Numbered from the stretch's first letter, positions 47,596 through 57,674 are shown. The stretch is 64,000 nt of DNA from SB11 sp965249955 (GCA_965249955.1 OZ252261.1:2542001-2606000), one strand, 5' to 3'. Notes: generated by a model not told the origin, from the letters alone. Translations and numbers: made by a program.

Positions 47596-48031
47596 GCCTA
47601 AAACCTTCTCTAATCAAATAGATAAACCTTTATCGACCATCTTTACTTCTTAATAAGGTGCTTCACAGTAGCTATTCTAGCTGTAGTTTAATATTCAAAT
47701 ACTCAATTGTTAAGAGTTATAAATAGCCTACTATTGGAGTAACTAACTGATAATCCTATCAGTTAGTTACTCCAATAGTAATAAATACTCAAAGACTGAG
47801 CTTTGATAGGTTTTAAAATTAGGGAAGCAAATAGCCTAGCTTTAGTAATCAGACACACTAACTTATACTGAATAGAATGAGTGTGATTTAATGAAGTATT
47901 TATAAGGAGAGAAGATATAGTATTGGTTTTAACACTTTTTATAAGCGTACAACAATATTCTTGCTCATTCTTAAGTAGGTATGATTATACTCTGTTCTAT
48001 TTAAAACTTATTTGTGGCTAGGAGTATAATA
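47596..48031. other. Intergenic region with no gene seen
   Basis: About 440 AT-rich bases between the rRNA terminator and the convergent adhesin gene's terminator. No frame of convincing length or composition is seen. The only clear structure is the perfect inverted repeat at 47729-47780. Confidence 0.6.
47729..47780. repeat. Perfect 24-base-pair inverted repeat with 4-base loop
   Basis: TACTATTGGAGTAACTAACT plus GATA (47729-47752), loop ATCC, and the exact complement at 47757-47780. It is not followed by a T run, so it is not a standard terminator. It lies alone in the AT-rich gap. Confidence 0.8.
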
Positions 48032-48067
48032 AGAGTGCCCTTTACTTAAAAAAGTAAAGGGCACTCT
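48032..48067. terminator. Hairpin at the 3' end of the adhesin gene
   Basis: A 16-base-pair stem (AGAGTGCCCTTTACTT and complement) with loop AAAA (TTTT on the minus strand), 27 bases beyond the stop at 48094. It would end minus-strand transcription. Confidence 0.8.
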
Positions 48068-48093
48068 ATATTAAAGTTTTCTAGATTAGAATA

Positions 48094-51000
48094 TTACCTC
48101 AACAGAGTAACTGTACCGCTAAAGGTATATGGTTTGCCTGAGAAGCTGGTAACATTTACCACGTATGTGTATACATCTTGTTGAGCGGGTTCACCTTTAA
48201 ATTTACCGTCCCAACCTTGTTCAATATTGTTTGAATAATGTACTTTTTCACCCCAACGGCTAAAGATAAACATCTCAAAAGACTCAAAACCTTCAGCAGT
48301 TACATGGAAGTAATTGTTCTTTTCAGGGCCGTAAGGATCAGGAGTAAACGCATTAGGGATAAATACGGTAATATCAGGACCTATTAATAAGGTATCTGTA
48401 TGTACTGAACGACATCCCTTATCGGTTACCGCAGTTAAGGTAACAATATACAAACCTGTATCGGTAGGGTATTCGTAAGTAGGGCTAAAGTCTTTGCTTG
48501 TTTTACCGCTTATATCTCCATATTCCCAAGTGTAGTCTAAATTTTTAACTACCCCAGGCAAATCAATACGGGTTAAATTGGTAAACACTACATCTGTTGC
48601 AGCAACTGTAGTTACCTCACGAGACATTTTAAAGTCAGCATCAGGTGTTGGGTGAACGGTTACTTGTACAGGAAGCGCATTCTTAAAGCACGATGTTTTA
48701 TTATTGGTTACTTTAAGGGTTACCGTATACAGACCTTGTTGGTTGTACTCGTGGCTTTCTTTGCCTTTAGTTCCTGTATTAGAACTGCTGGCTGCATCAC
48801 CAAAGTTCCACAAGTAATCAGCATCTGCTGCTTGATCGGTCAAAGCAGTAAAGTCTACCACATGAGGTTCACAACCTTCTAATGGATTGCCAATAATATC
48901 GGCAGTAGGAATAGGATGAATTTCTACATTAAACGATCGTGTTGCAGGTGCACACACATCATCAGCAATAGTATTGGTGGTAAATACCGTTATATCAAAA
49001 CCTTGTGTAGCATTGTCCTGTGCTCCGGGAGTATATACCGGTGTATTAGCTACAGTGTTATCAAATGTACCGTCACCAGTGGTAGACCATTGTACTCCTG
49101 TAGCAGCAGTATACGTTGCCGACAGGTTGAACGGTTCTCCTTCGCAAGCTGCAGGAGGAACAACTACCGTTAGTGAGGGTGTTTGTTGTATCTCAAACGA
49201 GCTGGCTGCATCTACTTTACAACCGTTTAGGGTAACACTATAGTTTACAGGGAATGTTCCAAAACCTGTTGCGGTTACATCTACCTGACCCCCTGCACTT
49301 ACTGTAGCAGCAGTACTGCTCCATACACCACCTGATGGTGAGCCGTATGCACTGATAGAGTTAAAGCCTGCATCTTCACATACTTTAGGAATAGCTGCTA
49401 TTTGTGTATTAGGTATGGGTTTTATGGTAAATTGGAATGAATCATTCACAGGACAGTTGTTGCCCGGTATATCGTAGGTATAGTATACGTATGAAGTGCC
49501 TCCTGTATAGGCAGGGAACAAAGCAGGGTTGATTTCAGTGCCAACTAATCCCATACCGCCTATTTTTTGTGACCAAGTACCTCCTGTTGGGTTAGCACCT
49601 GATACTAAGTTTAAATCAACAGGAACACCGTTTTGACACAATGGAGGTAATGCTCCTGCATCTACTACGGGTATTTGTCTTACTGTAATATTTGCCGTAT
49701 CGTAATTGGTACAACCGGTTGAAGAGTTGCTTACTTTAGATATGGCTTGGTAAGTATTGTTTTGTGGCAATTGGTTTACATCTAAAGTATACCCTGCAAA
49801 ACCTTGTTTTTGTATGGCCGCTTGTACCTGTGGGTTATCAGAAGTCCAAGTAATGGTTCCCAATAAACCGGGGGTAACCGTAATGTGTTTGCCTAAATCT
49901 ATTTTACCATCGTATCCGCAATAGCTACCGTCACTGGCATTTGCAGCAGGTAAGGGATTAACGGGTACTGTGGTAATGTCAGAGTTTTTACATCCTTTAT
50001 TGTCTATAACTGTATAACGTACTCTATGACCGGTAGGGGATGGAGCTGGGGGCGGGTTAGCACCTGCACTATCAGGATAGAAGAAGTTACCGCTTACAAT
50101 ATTGGGTTTATCTACACCTGTCCATGTTCCTGTGTTAAGGGTCGGCCATGCTAATCCTTCTATTGATAATCCAAATCTTGGGTCGTTAACACAACGGGCA
50201 GAAATAGAAGAGAAGGAAATAGTGGGCAATTCGTTTTTACGCACCTGAACGGTATCGGTATTGGTACACGTAATACCCATATAAGTTCGGGTGGCTTTTA
50301 CATGTACCTCTCTATCGCCTGTAACCACAAAGCTATGGGTGTTAAAGGTAGATACAGGGGAAGCTAGGTTGGGAACGATATACCACTGGTAGCTGTCGGC
50401 TCCTGTAGCAGTCATGTTAACGGTGTCTTTATCACAAATACTTTGGTTAGGGCCTGCATCAACGGGTACAGTATTAACAAACAAGTTCATACTGTCGTAG
50501 TTGCTGCAACCTAAACTATCGGTAAGTTGTAAAACATACAAACCGCTGTCTTTTATATCGATATAGCGAGAGGTGTCGTTGGTACTCCATAAGAAGGTAT
50601 AAGGAATACTATCGTTACCACCGTCCAGTGAGTGCAACTGGTCGTAGCAGATACGAACATCAGGGCCAATATTTATAGGGGGTAAGGGGCTCCATTTTAC
50701 TTTTACGGTATCGCTGTTATCACAGCCTTCTCCATCTTTTACCGAAACCCAAAAACTTGAGTCCACTCCGGGGTTTACTACTGTTTTTTGGGTAGTGTCT
50801 CCTGTGCTCCAAGTATAGTGGTAGGCTGGTTTACCATAGGTGGTAATGGCATCAAAGGTCATGGGATTACCGTCACAAATAAGGGTATCTGTGGGCAAGT
50901 CTACCTGCACAAAGGGGTCAATGTCTATGGTGTCAACAAAAGCGTTCACACAAGGTGTTGATGTTTTTAAGGTAAGGAACAAACGGTTTTTACCGGGTTG

Positions 51001-52344
51001 GAAACGAAGGGTGTCTTGTTTTTTACCGCTAAAAGCTATGTTTCTACCAATACTGTCTTTTACCAACCACTCGTGGGTTAAACCCGGATAGTTGTTTTTA
51101 AGGGGGGTATAGTCAATAGCTACTTTACCGCAAATTAATTTGTTGGCTATAATAGTAGCTTCAGGACTCTCTCGAACCGTTATACTAAACGAACGGATAG
51201 CCTGACCTGCTAGAGGACAAGCGTCATCTTTTGCAGTAATAGTAAAAGAGTAGGGCACATTACTAACATCGTTTTTAGTTGGAGTCCAACAAACACTACC
51301 CGATGCTTTTTTTACTGAACCATTATTGTGGGTAAAGGTGGCTTTGGGTATACCCCTGTTCCAACTAATACGCACGGTGTCTTTAGCATCATCGTCACTT
51401 GATTCAATATCAATACATACTTGTTGACCCGAACAGGCAATGGCACTTTGCCCCTTTATTTTTGGGACTTTATTATTGGGACAGTTTACCACAATTACCT
51501 GCATATCCCGTCGCGTTATGCCCACTTTGGTCATTACGCCATTTATTTTACGCCACTCTGTTACTTCCAATACAAGAACTGTTACTTGGTTTACAACTGT
51601 TGGACGGAAACTAAGGTCACCAGTAGTTTCATCAAATTGGAAGCCTGCAGGAAAACCTAATGAAGCATTTGGAAAACCAAGAAAAGAGATAGGTTTTTGA
51701 GCACTCCATGAACCTGAATAATTTATTTTTACACCAGGGTTACTTAAAGGATCAACCAGTTTATACGAAAGAGAGTCGCCAACATCAATAGTATCCAACG
51801 CTCCGTTGTTAAACGCAAAATCTTGACCTACGCAAACTAGGGCAGCTGGTTTAGATGTAAATACAGGTGAGCTGTTGCATGGGTTAATACATTTATCAAG
51901 TACCGCTTCGGTATAAAAATTTTCATTTGCTGCACCTGTAGTGATATTGCTATTACGGCAACATTGAGTCCAGCTAAGAGTTACTTCGCAACAGTTTAAA
52001 GCACTCAAATCAATAATACCACTAAAAATATGTTCTTCTATACCGTACTGAAAACTGCCGCTGCAACGACTTTGAGTAGGGCAGCGAGAATCAATACCTG
52101 TGATATCTTTTACACTTGTTTTGGGTAAGCTAAATGATGTTGAACCCGAATTACATTTAACATTTAAAGGTGAGTTGCTTAGGCTAACACCATTACAATC
52201 ACGATATACTGTAACGGTTACTTCGTATTTACCATTACCCAAGCACTTGTAGGTAATATCACTACCCATTACGTGCGTAGCCTTAGCTTGGTTAAATACT
52301 ATGGTGCTAACGAAAATAAAAACAAAAAGTAAAAGTTTCTTCAT
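48094..52344 (-). CDS. Giant secreted PKD/Ig-like adhesin with gliding-motility type C-terminal domain (T9SS type B)
   Basis: 1416 residues. A signal peptide (1-22, ending QAKA) is followed by an N-terminal Cys-rich domain (about 23-300; ATHVMGSDITYKCLGNGKYE, CCEVTLSWTQCCRN), about ten Ig/PKD-like repeats with paired cysteines and motifs such as DAGPNQSICD and YTWSTGDTTQ, two clear PKD domains near the end (DYLWNFGDAASSSNTGTKGK, YTWEYGDISGKTSKDFSPTY) and the last 90 residues of CHU_C/type B sorting domain: VFIPNAFTPDPYG, FSRWGEKVHYSN, GWDGKFKGEPAQQDVYTYVV. It should be exported by type IX secretion and stay at the surface or be released, probably for adhesion or gliding. It is a single gene. 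Confidence 0.92.
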   Translation of the reverse strand: MKKLLLFVFIFVSTIVFNQAKATHVMGSDITYKCLGNGKYEVTVTVYRDCNGVSLSNSPLNVKCNSGSTSFSLPKTSVKDITGIDSRCPTQSRCSGSFQYGIEEHIFSGIIDLSALNCCEVTLSWTQCCRNSNITTGAANENFYTEAVLDKCINPCNSSPVFTSKPAALVCVGQDFAFNNGALDTIDVGDSLSYKLVDPLSNPGVKINYSGSWSAQKPISFLGFPNASLGFPAGFQFDETTGDLSFRPTVVNQVTVLVLEVTEWRKINGVMTKVGITRRDMQVIVVNCPNNKVPKIKGQSAIACSGQQVCIDIESSDDDAKDTVRISWNRGIPKATFTHNNGSVKKASGSVCWTPTKNDVSNVPYSFTITAKDDACPLAGQAIRSFSITVRESPEATIIANKLICGKVAIDYTPLKNNYPGLTHEWLVKDSIGRNIAFSGKKQDTLRFQPGKNRLFLTLKTSTPCVNAFVDTIDIDPFVQVDLPTDTLICDGNPMTFDAITTYGKPAYHYTWSTGDTTQKTVVNPGVDSSFWVSVKDGEGCDNSDTVKVKWSPLPPINIGPDVRICYDQLHSLDGGNDSIPYTFLWSTNDTSRYIDIKDSGLYVLQLTDSLGCSNYDSMNLFVNTVPVDAGPNQSICDKDTVNMTATGADSYQWYIVPNLASPVSTFNTHSFVVTGDREVHVKATRTYMGITCTNTDTVQVRKNELPTISFSSISARCVNDPRFGLSIEGLAWPTLNTGTWTGVDKPNIVSGNFFYPDSAGANPPPAPSPTGHRVRYTVIDNKGCKNSDITTVPVNPLPAANASDGSYCGYDGKIDLGKHITVTPGLLGTITWTSDNPQVQAAIQKQGFAGYTLDVNQLPQNNTYQAISKVSNSSTGCTNYDTANITVRQIPVVDAGALPPLCQNGVPVDLNLVSGANPTGGTWSQKIGGMGLVGTEINPALFPAYTGGTSYVYYTYDIPGNNCPVNDSFQFTIKPIPNTQIAAIPKVCEDAGFNSISAYGSPSGGVWSSTAATVSAGGQVDVTATGFGTFPVNYSVTLNGCKVDAASSFEIQQTPSLTVVVPPAACEGEPFNLSATYTAATGVQWSTTGDGTFDNTVANTPVYTPGAQDNATQGFDITVFTTNTIADDVCAPATRSFNVEIHPIPTADIIGNPLEGCEPHVVDFTALTDQAADADYLWNFGDAASSSNTGTKGKESHEYNQQGLYTVTLKVTNNKTSCFKNALPVQVTVHPTPDADFKMSREVTTVAATDVVFTNLTRIDLPGVVKNLDYTWEYGDISGKTSKDFSPTYEYPTDTGLYIVTLTAVTDKGCRSVHTDTLLIGPDITVFIPNAFTPDPYGPEKNNYFHVTAEGFESFEMFIFSRWGEKVHYSNNIEQGWDGKFKGEPAQQDVYTYVVNVTSFSGKPYTFSGTVTLLR

Positions 52345-52509
52345 ATTCTATCGTTGATTAATTGCCAACTTATATATTAGATGGGCTATCATTAATAAAA
52401 CGTTGCTTATGTATTAAGTTTTTTGCGCTTTATTAAACTGCAATATATGAATAAACAGAGGAATTGGCAAACCAAACCTATGTGCTTGTATACTAAATGT
52501 ATAGAATTA

Positions 52510-55500
52510 TTATACCAAGTTTATTTTGTTGAATTTTATAAAGTTGCACCATTCACAATCATCATTTCCACAACCTTTGTTAAAGTTGTGATTCTTTATG
52601 TTTGTATAAGCGTACTTTACTTGTTCTTTAACTGATTCAATATCAGTGGGATGAATGGGTAGTTTGTGTGTAATATACTGCTTTGTTTTTTTATCAGGTT
52701 CTACAAAATCAAACTCGGCTGCAACCATTTCCCAATCTCGGTTGCCGTCATAGTCCATTAATAGTTTATAAAACAAGGCTTGTCGCCAATAATCACCTCC
52801 ATAAACTTCTTCAAAGCTATGGGTTGTAATATCAGTATTGGGTACGGGTGGGTTTAGTTTTTTCTTAGCATTTTCAGGCTTGCCTGTTTTATAATCTACT
52901 ACTGTAGCTGTTTTGCCGTCAAATTCGATTTTATCCATTTTACCGTTTAGCGGCATTCCATCTACTAAAATATTTCTAAATACACGTTCAACGGTTACAA
53001 TTTTGCTCCACTGCTGTATATAGTTGTCGTAATAATCGGGCAATATTTCGAGGCCATATTGAAGACGACGCTTGTATTGCTCAGGTATAAAATGTTGTTG
53101 CTGCAACATCATATAATACCTAAAATCATCAAGCATAGCTTGTTTTGAAGGAAAGCGTTTGCTACCATCAGCAAGCATTTTTCTGAACAATGATTCAAGT
53201 GTATTGTGAACTGCTGAACCAAAGGCCATATACTCGTTTTGGGGGGCGGGTACACGGATTATATTGTTGAAATAAAAGGCAACAGGGCATTTGAGGTAGT
53301 TGGAAAGATGAGTTACACTTAACGAGTAATTTTTTAGTAAGTCGTCCAAATACTGTTTATCTACCAGTTGTATTTCAGGCTCTTGCGCAGGTTGTAAAAT
53401 ACTTTCTATAAAACCGCTAAGTTCTTCGTCTTTTAGGGTGATGTTTTCCCTTTCAATTTCGGGCAAATGCTCTATCTCAGCTACAAAGCGTGATCGTTCG
53501 AGCTCTTTCTCAGCAGGATTTTTTTCAGCGTAGCTAATGAATAAGTGTTTTTTAGCACGAGTAAGAGCTACAAAAAACAAGCGACGGGCTTCTTCGGTTT
53601 CAGTATCTTTATCTTTTCCTGCTGTGTTTGATACTATGGTGTCGGGTAAGCTGTATGTGTAACTCCTTCCTGCTTTGTCCCATACCGTGCTGTTGCAACC
53701 CAAAAGGAATACATAATCAAACTCTAAACCTTTTGATGAATGCGCGGTAATTAGATTTACTCCATCCGTTCGGCCTGATGTGCGTGTAAATGCAAGTTGT
53801 ATGCTGTTATCATACATCAAATCAAGGGTATGTATCAACTCGCCTACGTGCATTGTGGGTTTTCGGTTAAACTCTTCTTCAACAAAATCAAAAAACGCCT
53901 TTAGCATTTCAAGTTGAACAAACTTATCGGGGCTTTTCATCACCGTAGCTAGTATACCTGCATTGTTTATTATCTTTTCAAGCAATTGAGGAAGTGTAAG
54001 GTTATCAGCCTGTGTTAGCCAATAATCTATATCATCACCCAAACGTTTCATGCCCGCATTTCCAAAATGTTGGTCGAAAAGGGTAGGGGCTTTCTTTTGC
54101 CCTTGTGTTGGATCTAACAATTGTTCGCGAAACGATGTACTACGTTCTTTATAGTTTTGTTTTGATACTGCCAGACTAAGTTTTGCAGCTTCAATGGGTG
54201 GGATACCAAAAAAATCGAAGTGCATTATCTCGAACAACAAATACTCGCCACTGTGCGGAGTTTCTAATTCGTGTGTAATGTAGCGCAGTATAGTAATTAG
54301 CTTATAAATCAGTGGTTCATTAAGCAGGTTAATTCTCTTTTTTATGTAATACGGTACTTGCTTCACCTCAAGGTATTTTACCAATTCATCACACTGGCGG
54401 TGGTTTCGGTATATAATGGCAACCTCTTTCAAATCTTGCCCTTGTTGTTGCAGTTGTTCTAATTGGTGGGCTATATCCACAATTTCGTGGTAGGTATTGG
54501 CATAGCTGCGTATTACAGGTTTTGTGTCAAGGTTTTTTAGTTGGTTGTTTGATGATATGAGTTCTTTTTTTAGATAATCAAACCCTGTGTGGTTTATAAG
54601 CCTTTCACTATTATTTTCGATAAGCGTGTGGGCAGCACTTAGCACAGCGGGTACCGAACGATAATTCTCAGTAAGCACAACTACTTTTAGGCTATCGGCA
54701 TACTTTAGGGCAAAATCTTCAATATTTTTTACGTTAGCCCCCTGAAAGCGGTAGATGGATTGATCGTCATCTCCAACAGCAAATACATTGGGGCTATCCC
54801 AAAAATCGGTAAGTAAACTAAGCAATTCATTTTGTGAGCCGCTGGTATCCTGAAACTCATCTACCAAAAAATATAAAAACCGTTCTTGGTAGCTATACAA
54901 TAAATCGCTGTGTTGTTTAAAAGCCTGCAACACCCACAAAATCATATCGGCAAAATCGTACCGTTGGCGTTTTTTAAGCAGCTCTTGGTAATTTTCAAAC
55001 TCGTTAGCAGCGGCTGCTAACTGACCCATTCGGGTTTTTTCTATTTCAATTTTATCCGTCTTTAAGTCGCCAACTTTTATACCCCTTTTGCTATTGGCGC
55101 GTTTGTAAATAAACTCGTCCCTAAAAGGTAAATCTTCAATGTATGTATTTATTTTTTCTTGGATGAAATCAGCCGACCAATCTTCTTGTTTCATCAACTG
55201 AAACAGCCTGTCTAGTCGTGATGTTTCGTAATACACATCGCCCGTCCAGCGTTTTAAAGGATGTTGCGCACCAAAACTATCCACCAACTCTTGCAATACC
55301 TCAATTTTTTCAAGATCTGAAACAGGTTGCAAACCTCTATAACCAAAATAATCAGGGTTTTCTTGTATCACCTCGTTGCAAAAACTATGGAAGGTTTCAA
55401 TCTTCACACGGTACGCATCGGGGCCAATAAAACTAATCAAACGGTTACGCATAGCCAGTGCACCGGCCTCTGTGTATGTAAGGCACAACACGTTTTCAGG

Positions 55501-55689
55501 TCGGCTATCGGTATTTAGCAAAATATAGCCTATGCGTGCTGCTAATACTTGCGTTTTGCCTGTGCCTGGGCCTGCTATTACCAAAACAGGGCCTTCAGTA
55601 GTTTCTACCGCTTGTCGTTGTGCTTGGTTTAGCTTTTGTAACTCGTTTAAAAAGTGGCTTTGGTAGGGGGTGTTTGGTTGTGCTTGCAT
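52510..55689 (-). CDS. UvrD/PcrA-type helicase fused to a Fe-S PD-(D/E)XK nuclease domain
   Basis: 1059 residues from MQAQPNTPYQSHFLNELQKL; an in-frame TTG 63 bases upstream is possible. Superfamily 1 motifs: NQAQRQAVETTEGPVLVIAG then PGTGKT (Walker A), FLVDEFQDTSGSQ (motif II), GDDDQSIYRFQGA (III), NYRS (IV), TAHSSKGLEFDYVFLLG (V) and ALTRAKKHLFISYA (VI). The C-terminal domain (about 790-1050) has GSAVHNTLESLF, GKMDKIEF, VVDYKTGK and QALFYKLL, with Cys in YLKCPVAFYF and CGNDDCEWC, the four-cysteine Fe-S clasp of AddB/Cas4-type nucleases. It probably processes DNA ends in recombination repair as a single chain. Confidence 0.92.
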   Translation of the reverse strand: MQAQPNTPYQSHFLNELQKLNQAQRQAVETTEGPVLVIAGPGTGKTQVLAARIGYILLNTDSRPENVLCLTYTEAGALAMRNRLISFIGPDAYRVKIETFHSFCNEVIQENPDYFGYRGLQPVSDLEKIEVLQELVDSFGAQHPLKRWTGDVYYETSRLDRLFQLMKQEDWSADFIQEKINTYIEDLPFRDEFIYKRANSKRGIKVGDLKTDKIEIEKTRMGQLAAAANEFENYQELLKKRQRYDFADMILWVLQAFKQHSDLLYSYQERFLYFLVDEFQDTSGSQNELLSLLTDFWDSPNVFAVGDDDQSIYRFQGANVKNIEDFALKYADSLKVVVLTENYRSVPAVLSAAHTLIENNSERLINHTGFDYLKKELISSNNQLKNLDTKPVIRSYANTYHEIVDIAHQLEQLQQQGQDLKEVAIIYRNHRQCDELVKYLEVKQVPYYIKKRINLLNEPLIYKLITILRYITHELETPHSGEYLLFEIMHFDFFGIPPIEAAKLSLAVSKQNYKERSTSFREQLLDPTQGQKKAPTLFDQHFGNAGMKRLGDDIDYWLTQADNLTLPQLLEKIINNAGILATVMKSPDKFVQLEMLKAFFDFVEEEFNRKPTMHVGELIHTLDLMYDNSIQLAFTRTSGRTDGVNLITAHSSKGLEFDYVFLLGCNSTVWDKAGRSYTYSLPDTIVSNTAGKDKDTETEEARRLFFVALTRAKKHLFISYAEKNPAEKELERSRFVAEIEHLPEIERENITLKDEELSGFIESILQPAQEPEIQLVDKQYLDDLLKNYSLSVTHLSNYLKCPVAFYFNNIIRVPAPQNEYMAFGSAVHNTLESLFRKMLADGSKRFPSKQAMLDDFRYYMMLQQQHFIPEQYKRRLQYGLEILPDYYDNYIQQWSKIVTVERVFRNILVDGMPLNGKMDKIEFDGKTATVVDYKTGKPENAKKKLNPPVPNTDITTHSFEEVYGGDYWRQALFYKLLMDYDGNRDWEMVAAEFDFVEPDKKTKQYITHKLPIHPTDIESVKEQVKYAYTNIKNHNFNKGCGNDDCEWCNFIKFNKINLV

Positions 55690-55760
55690 AGCCTTACGAA
55701 TGTAGTTTTTTTGGGTTGAAAATGCAGAAAATGCAACTGTTTTGATAGCCAATTAAAAGT

Positions 55761-55804
55761 ATTGCTATACCAAAGAAAATCTACCGTCTTTTTGGTATAG
55801 CAAT
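55761..55804. repeat. Inverted repeat in the thiL-helicase gap
   Basis: ATTGCTATACCAAA (55761-55774) and TTTGGTATAGCAAT (55791-55804) are perfect complements around a 16-base loop. It lies between the minus-strand thiL gene and the helicase start and could act as a terminator for thiL or a leader structure for the helicase. Confidence 0.6.
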
Positions 55805-55822
55805 AGTAAGTATGAAGTTGTT

Positions 55823-55875
55823 CCCCTCCTTGTGTTGGGTTAGTGTGCTGTATTAAGGAGGGGTTAGGGGAGGTT
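55823..55875. repeat. GC-rich repeat related to the DUF559-flanking repeats
   Basis: CCCCTCCTT (55823-55831) pairs with AAGGAGGGG (55855-55863), followed by TTAGGGGAGG. On the opposite strand it reads CCTCCCCTAACCCCTCCTT, the same layout as CTCACCCCCGGCCCCTCTCC at 2516. Confidence 0.5.
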
Positions 55876-55884
55876 AAATTAAGT

Positions 55885-56931
55885 TTATTTAGCCAAATGT
55901 TGCCAGCCTTGTGCTTTTAGGGCAAACTTATTGTTGTTTTTAGTGATAAGATGTATACCCTCATTTTGTGGTGTACAATGACCTATAATACTAACATTGG
56001 GTGCATTTTTAACCTTCTCAAAATCTTCTTGTTTTACGGTAAACATCAATTCGTAATCTTCTCCACCGTTCAGTGCGGCAGTGGTTACGTCTATATTTAA
56101 TTCCTCAGCCATTTGAATGGTTTGGTGGTCGATAGGTAATTTTTCTTCGTACACATTCATACCTATGGCAGAGTTTTGACACAAGTGAAATACCTCTGAA
56201 GCAACTCCGTCAGATACATCAATCATACTGGTGGGTTGTACCCCATTTTGTGCTAACCATTCAATTACTTCTTTGCGGGCTTCGGGCTTCAATTGCCTCC
56301 CGACAATATAATCCCACCCTTCAATGTCGGGTTGCATATTAGGATTAGCTATATATACTTGCTTTTCACGCTCAAGCAATTGCAAACCCATATAGGCCGA
56401 GCCTACATCGCCGCTAATACACAGTAAATCGTTATCGTTTGCACCACTGCGGTAGGCAATAGTATCAGCATTGGCTTCACCAATGGCAGTTACAGAAATT
56501 ATTAATCCCTGCCTTGATGACGAGGTATCGCCACCAACTACATCAATACCGTATTTTTCACAGGCTAAATAAACACCTTTGTATAGTTCTTCTACGGCTT
56601 CAAGCGAAAATCGGTTAGAGATACCAATAGAAACTGTAATTTGTTTTGGTGTACCATTCATAGCATAAATATCCGATAGATTTGCTGTTACAGCTTTATA
56701 CCCCAAATGTTTTAAGGGGATATAAGAAAGGTCAAAATGTACACCTTCCAATAACATATCGGTACTTACCAGCATTTTATGGCCGCCGCAATCAATCACA
56801 GCAGCGTCATCGCCCACACCTTTAACGGTAGAACTGTTTTTCAATTCAATATTTTTTGTAAGATGGTCAATTAGACCAAACTCGCCCAAATCAGCTATCT
56901 CAGTGCGTCCTGCGTTTTCAAACATTTCCAT
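55885..56931 (-). CDS. thiL: Thiamine-monophosphate kinase
   Basis: 348 residues. It has the AIR-synthase-like fold motifs FGLIDHLTK, GVGDDAAVIDCGGHKMLVST then DMLLEGVHF, GYKAVTANLSDIYAMNGTPK, DVVGGDTSSSRQGL, MIDVSDGVASE and GGEDYELMF. ThiL phosphorylates thiamine monophosphate to the diphosphate. ATG codons at 56931 and 56925 are both possible; the first is 5 bases after a TACCTTTG box and the second 11. No TPP riboswitch is seen. It is divergent from comF with 56 bases between the starts, where the two promoters meet. Confidence 0.95.
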   Translation of the reverse strand: MEMFENAGRTEIADLGEFGLIDHLTKNIELKNSSTVKGVGDDAAVIDCGGHKMLVSTDMLLEGVHFDLSYIPLKHLGYKAVTANLSDIYAMNGTPKQITVSIGISNRFSLEAVEELYKGVYLACEKYGIDVVGGDTSSSRQGLIISVTAIGEANADTIAYRSGANDNDLLCISGDVGSAYMGLQLLEREKQVYIANPNMQPDIEGWDYIVGRQLKPEARKEVIEWLAQNGVQPTSMIDVSDGVASEVFHLCQNSAIGMNVYEEKLPIDHQTIQMAEELNIDVTTAALNGGEDYELMFTVKQEDFEKVKNAPNVSIIGHCTPQNEGIHLITKNNNKFALKAQGWQHLAK

Positions 56932-56936
56932 TGGTG

Positions 56937-56944
56937 CAAAGGTA
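56937..56944 (-). promoter_or_regulatory. -7 promoter element of thiL
   Basis: The minus strand reads TACCTTTG, an exact TAnnTTTG match; the thiL ATG follows after 5 bases. Confidence 0.6.
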
Positions 56945-56987
56945 AGTTAGATTTATTTTACCCGCTAAAAATCATAATTTGCAGGCA

Positions 56988-57674
56988 ATGTCAATTTTAG
57001 CCGATTTTGTAGCGTTGTTCTATCCACAGGTATGTGCAGCCTGCAATGGCGAGTTACTTAAAGGGGAGGAGTTTATTTGTGTAGATTGTCAGCTTACATT
57101 GCCTTATACAGGTTTTGAAAATCAGCATCCCAACCCAGCCGAACAAATGTTTTGGGGCAGAGTAGCAGTGGAAACTGCCACCTCTTTTCTTTATTTCCGC
57201 AAGGGAAATAAAACCCGCCAAATGATGCACCGCATAAAATACAAAGGAGAGAAGGAATTGGCACAATACCTTGGCCGACAGATGGGGCAAAACCTGCTTA
57301 ATAATCCACACTTTGAGGGTATTGATAGTATAATACCCATACCCTTGCACAAGGCAAAACAACGCAAGCGGGGCTATAACCAAAGTGAGTGGTTTGCCAA
57401 AGGACTTGCGGACAAATTGGGTATTGAAGTAGTTACCGATGTGTTGCTAAAAACAACGGCTACCAAAAGCCAAACTACTAAAAACAGGTGGCAACGATGG
57501 CTAAATATGGGGCAGCAATTCACAGTAAAAAATCAAGAAAAGATTAAGGGCAAACATATTTTGTTGGTTGATGATATTATTACCACAGGAGCTACTTTAG
57601 AAGCCTGTGCTTTAGCATTGAAATCAGCAACAACTTGCCAAATAAGCATAGCCACTTTAGCTATAACAGAGTAA
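56988..57674 (+). CDS. ComF family phosphoribosyltransferase-like protein
   Basis: 228 residues from MSILADFVALFYPQVCAACN. An N-terminal zinc-ribbon-like pair CAACNGE...CVDC is followed by a type I phosphoribosyltransferase domain with IIPIPLHKAKQRKRGYNQSE, the loop HILLVDDIITTGATLEACA (PRPP-binding) and the C-terminal strand TCQISIATLAI. ComF relatives are needed for DNA uptake in competent bacteria, where they are thought to act in the cytoplasm after entry; the exact activity is unknown. Start ATG at 56988, 6 bases after a TTTG box; a TTG at 56979 would add three residues. Confidence 0.9.
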   Translation: MSILADFVALFYPQVCAACNGELLKGEEFICVDCQLTLPYTGFENQHPNPAEQMFWGRVAVETATSFLYFRKGNKTRQMMHRIKYKGEKELAQYLGRQMGQNLLNNPHFEGIDSIIPIPLHKAKQRKRGYNQSEWFAKGLADKLGIEVVTDVLLKTTATKSQTTKNRWQRWLNMGQQFTVKNQEKIKGKHILLVDDIITTGATLEACALALKSATTCQISIATLAITE

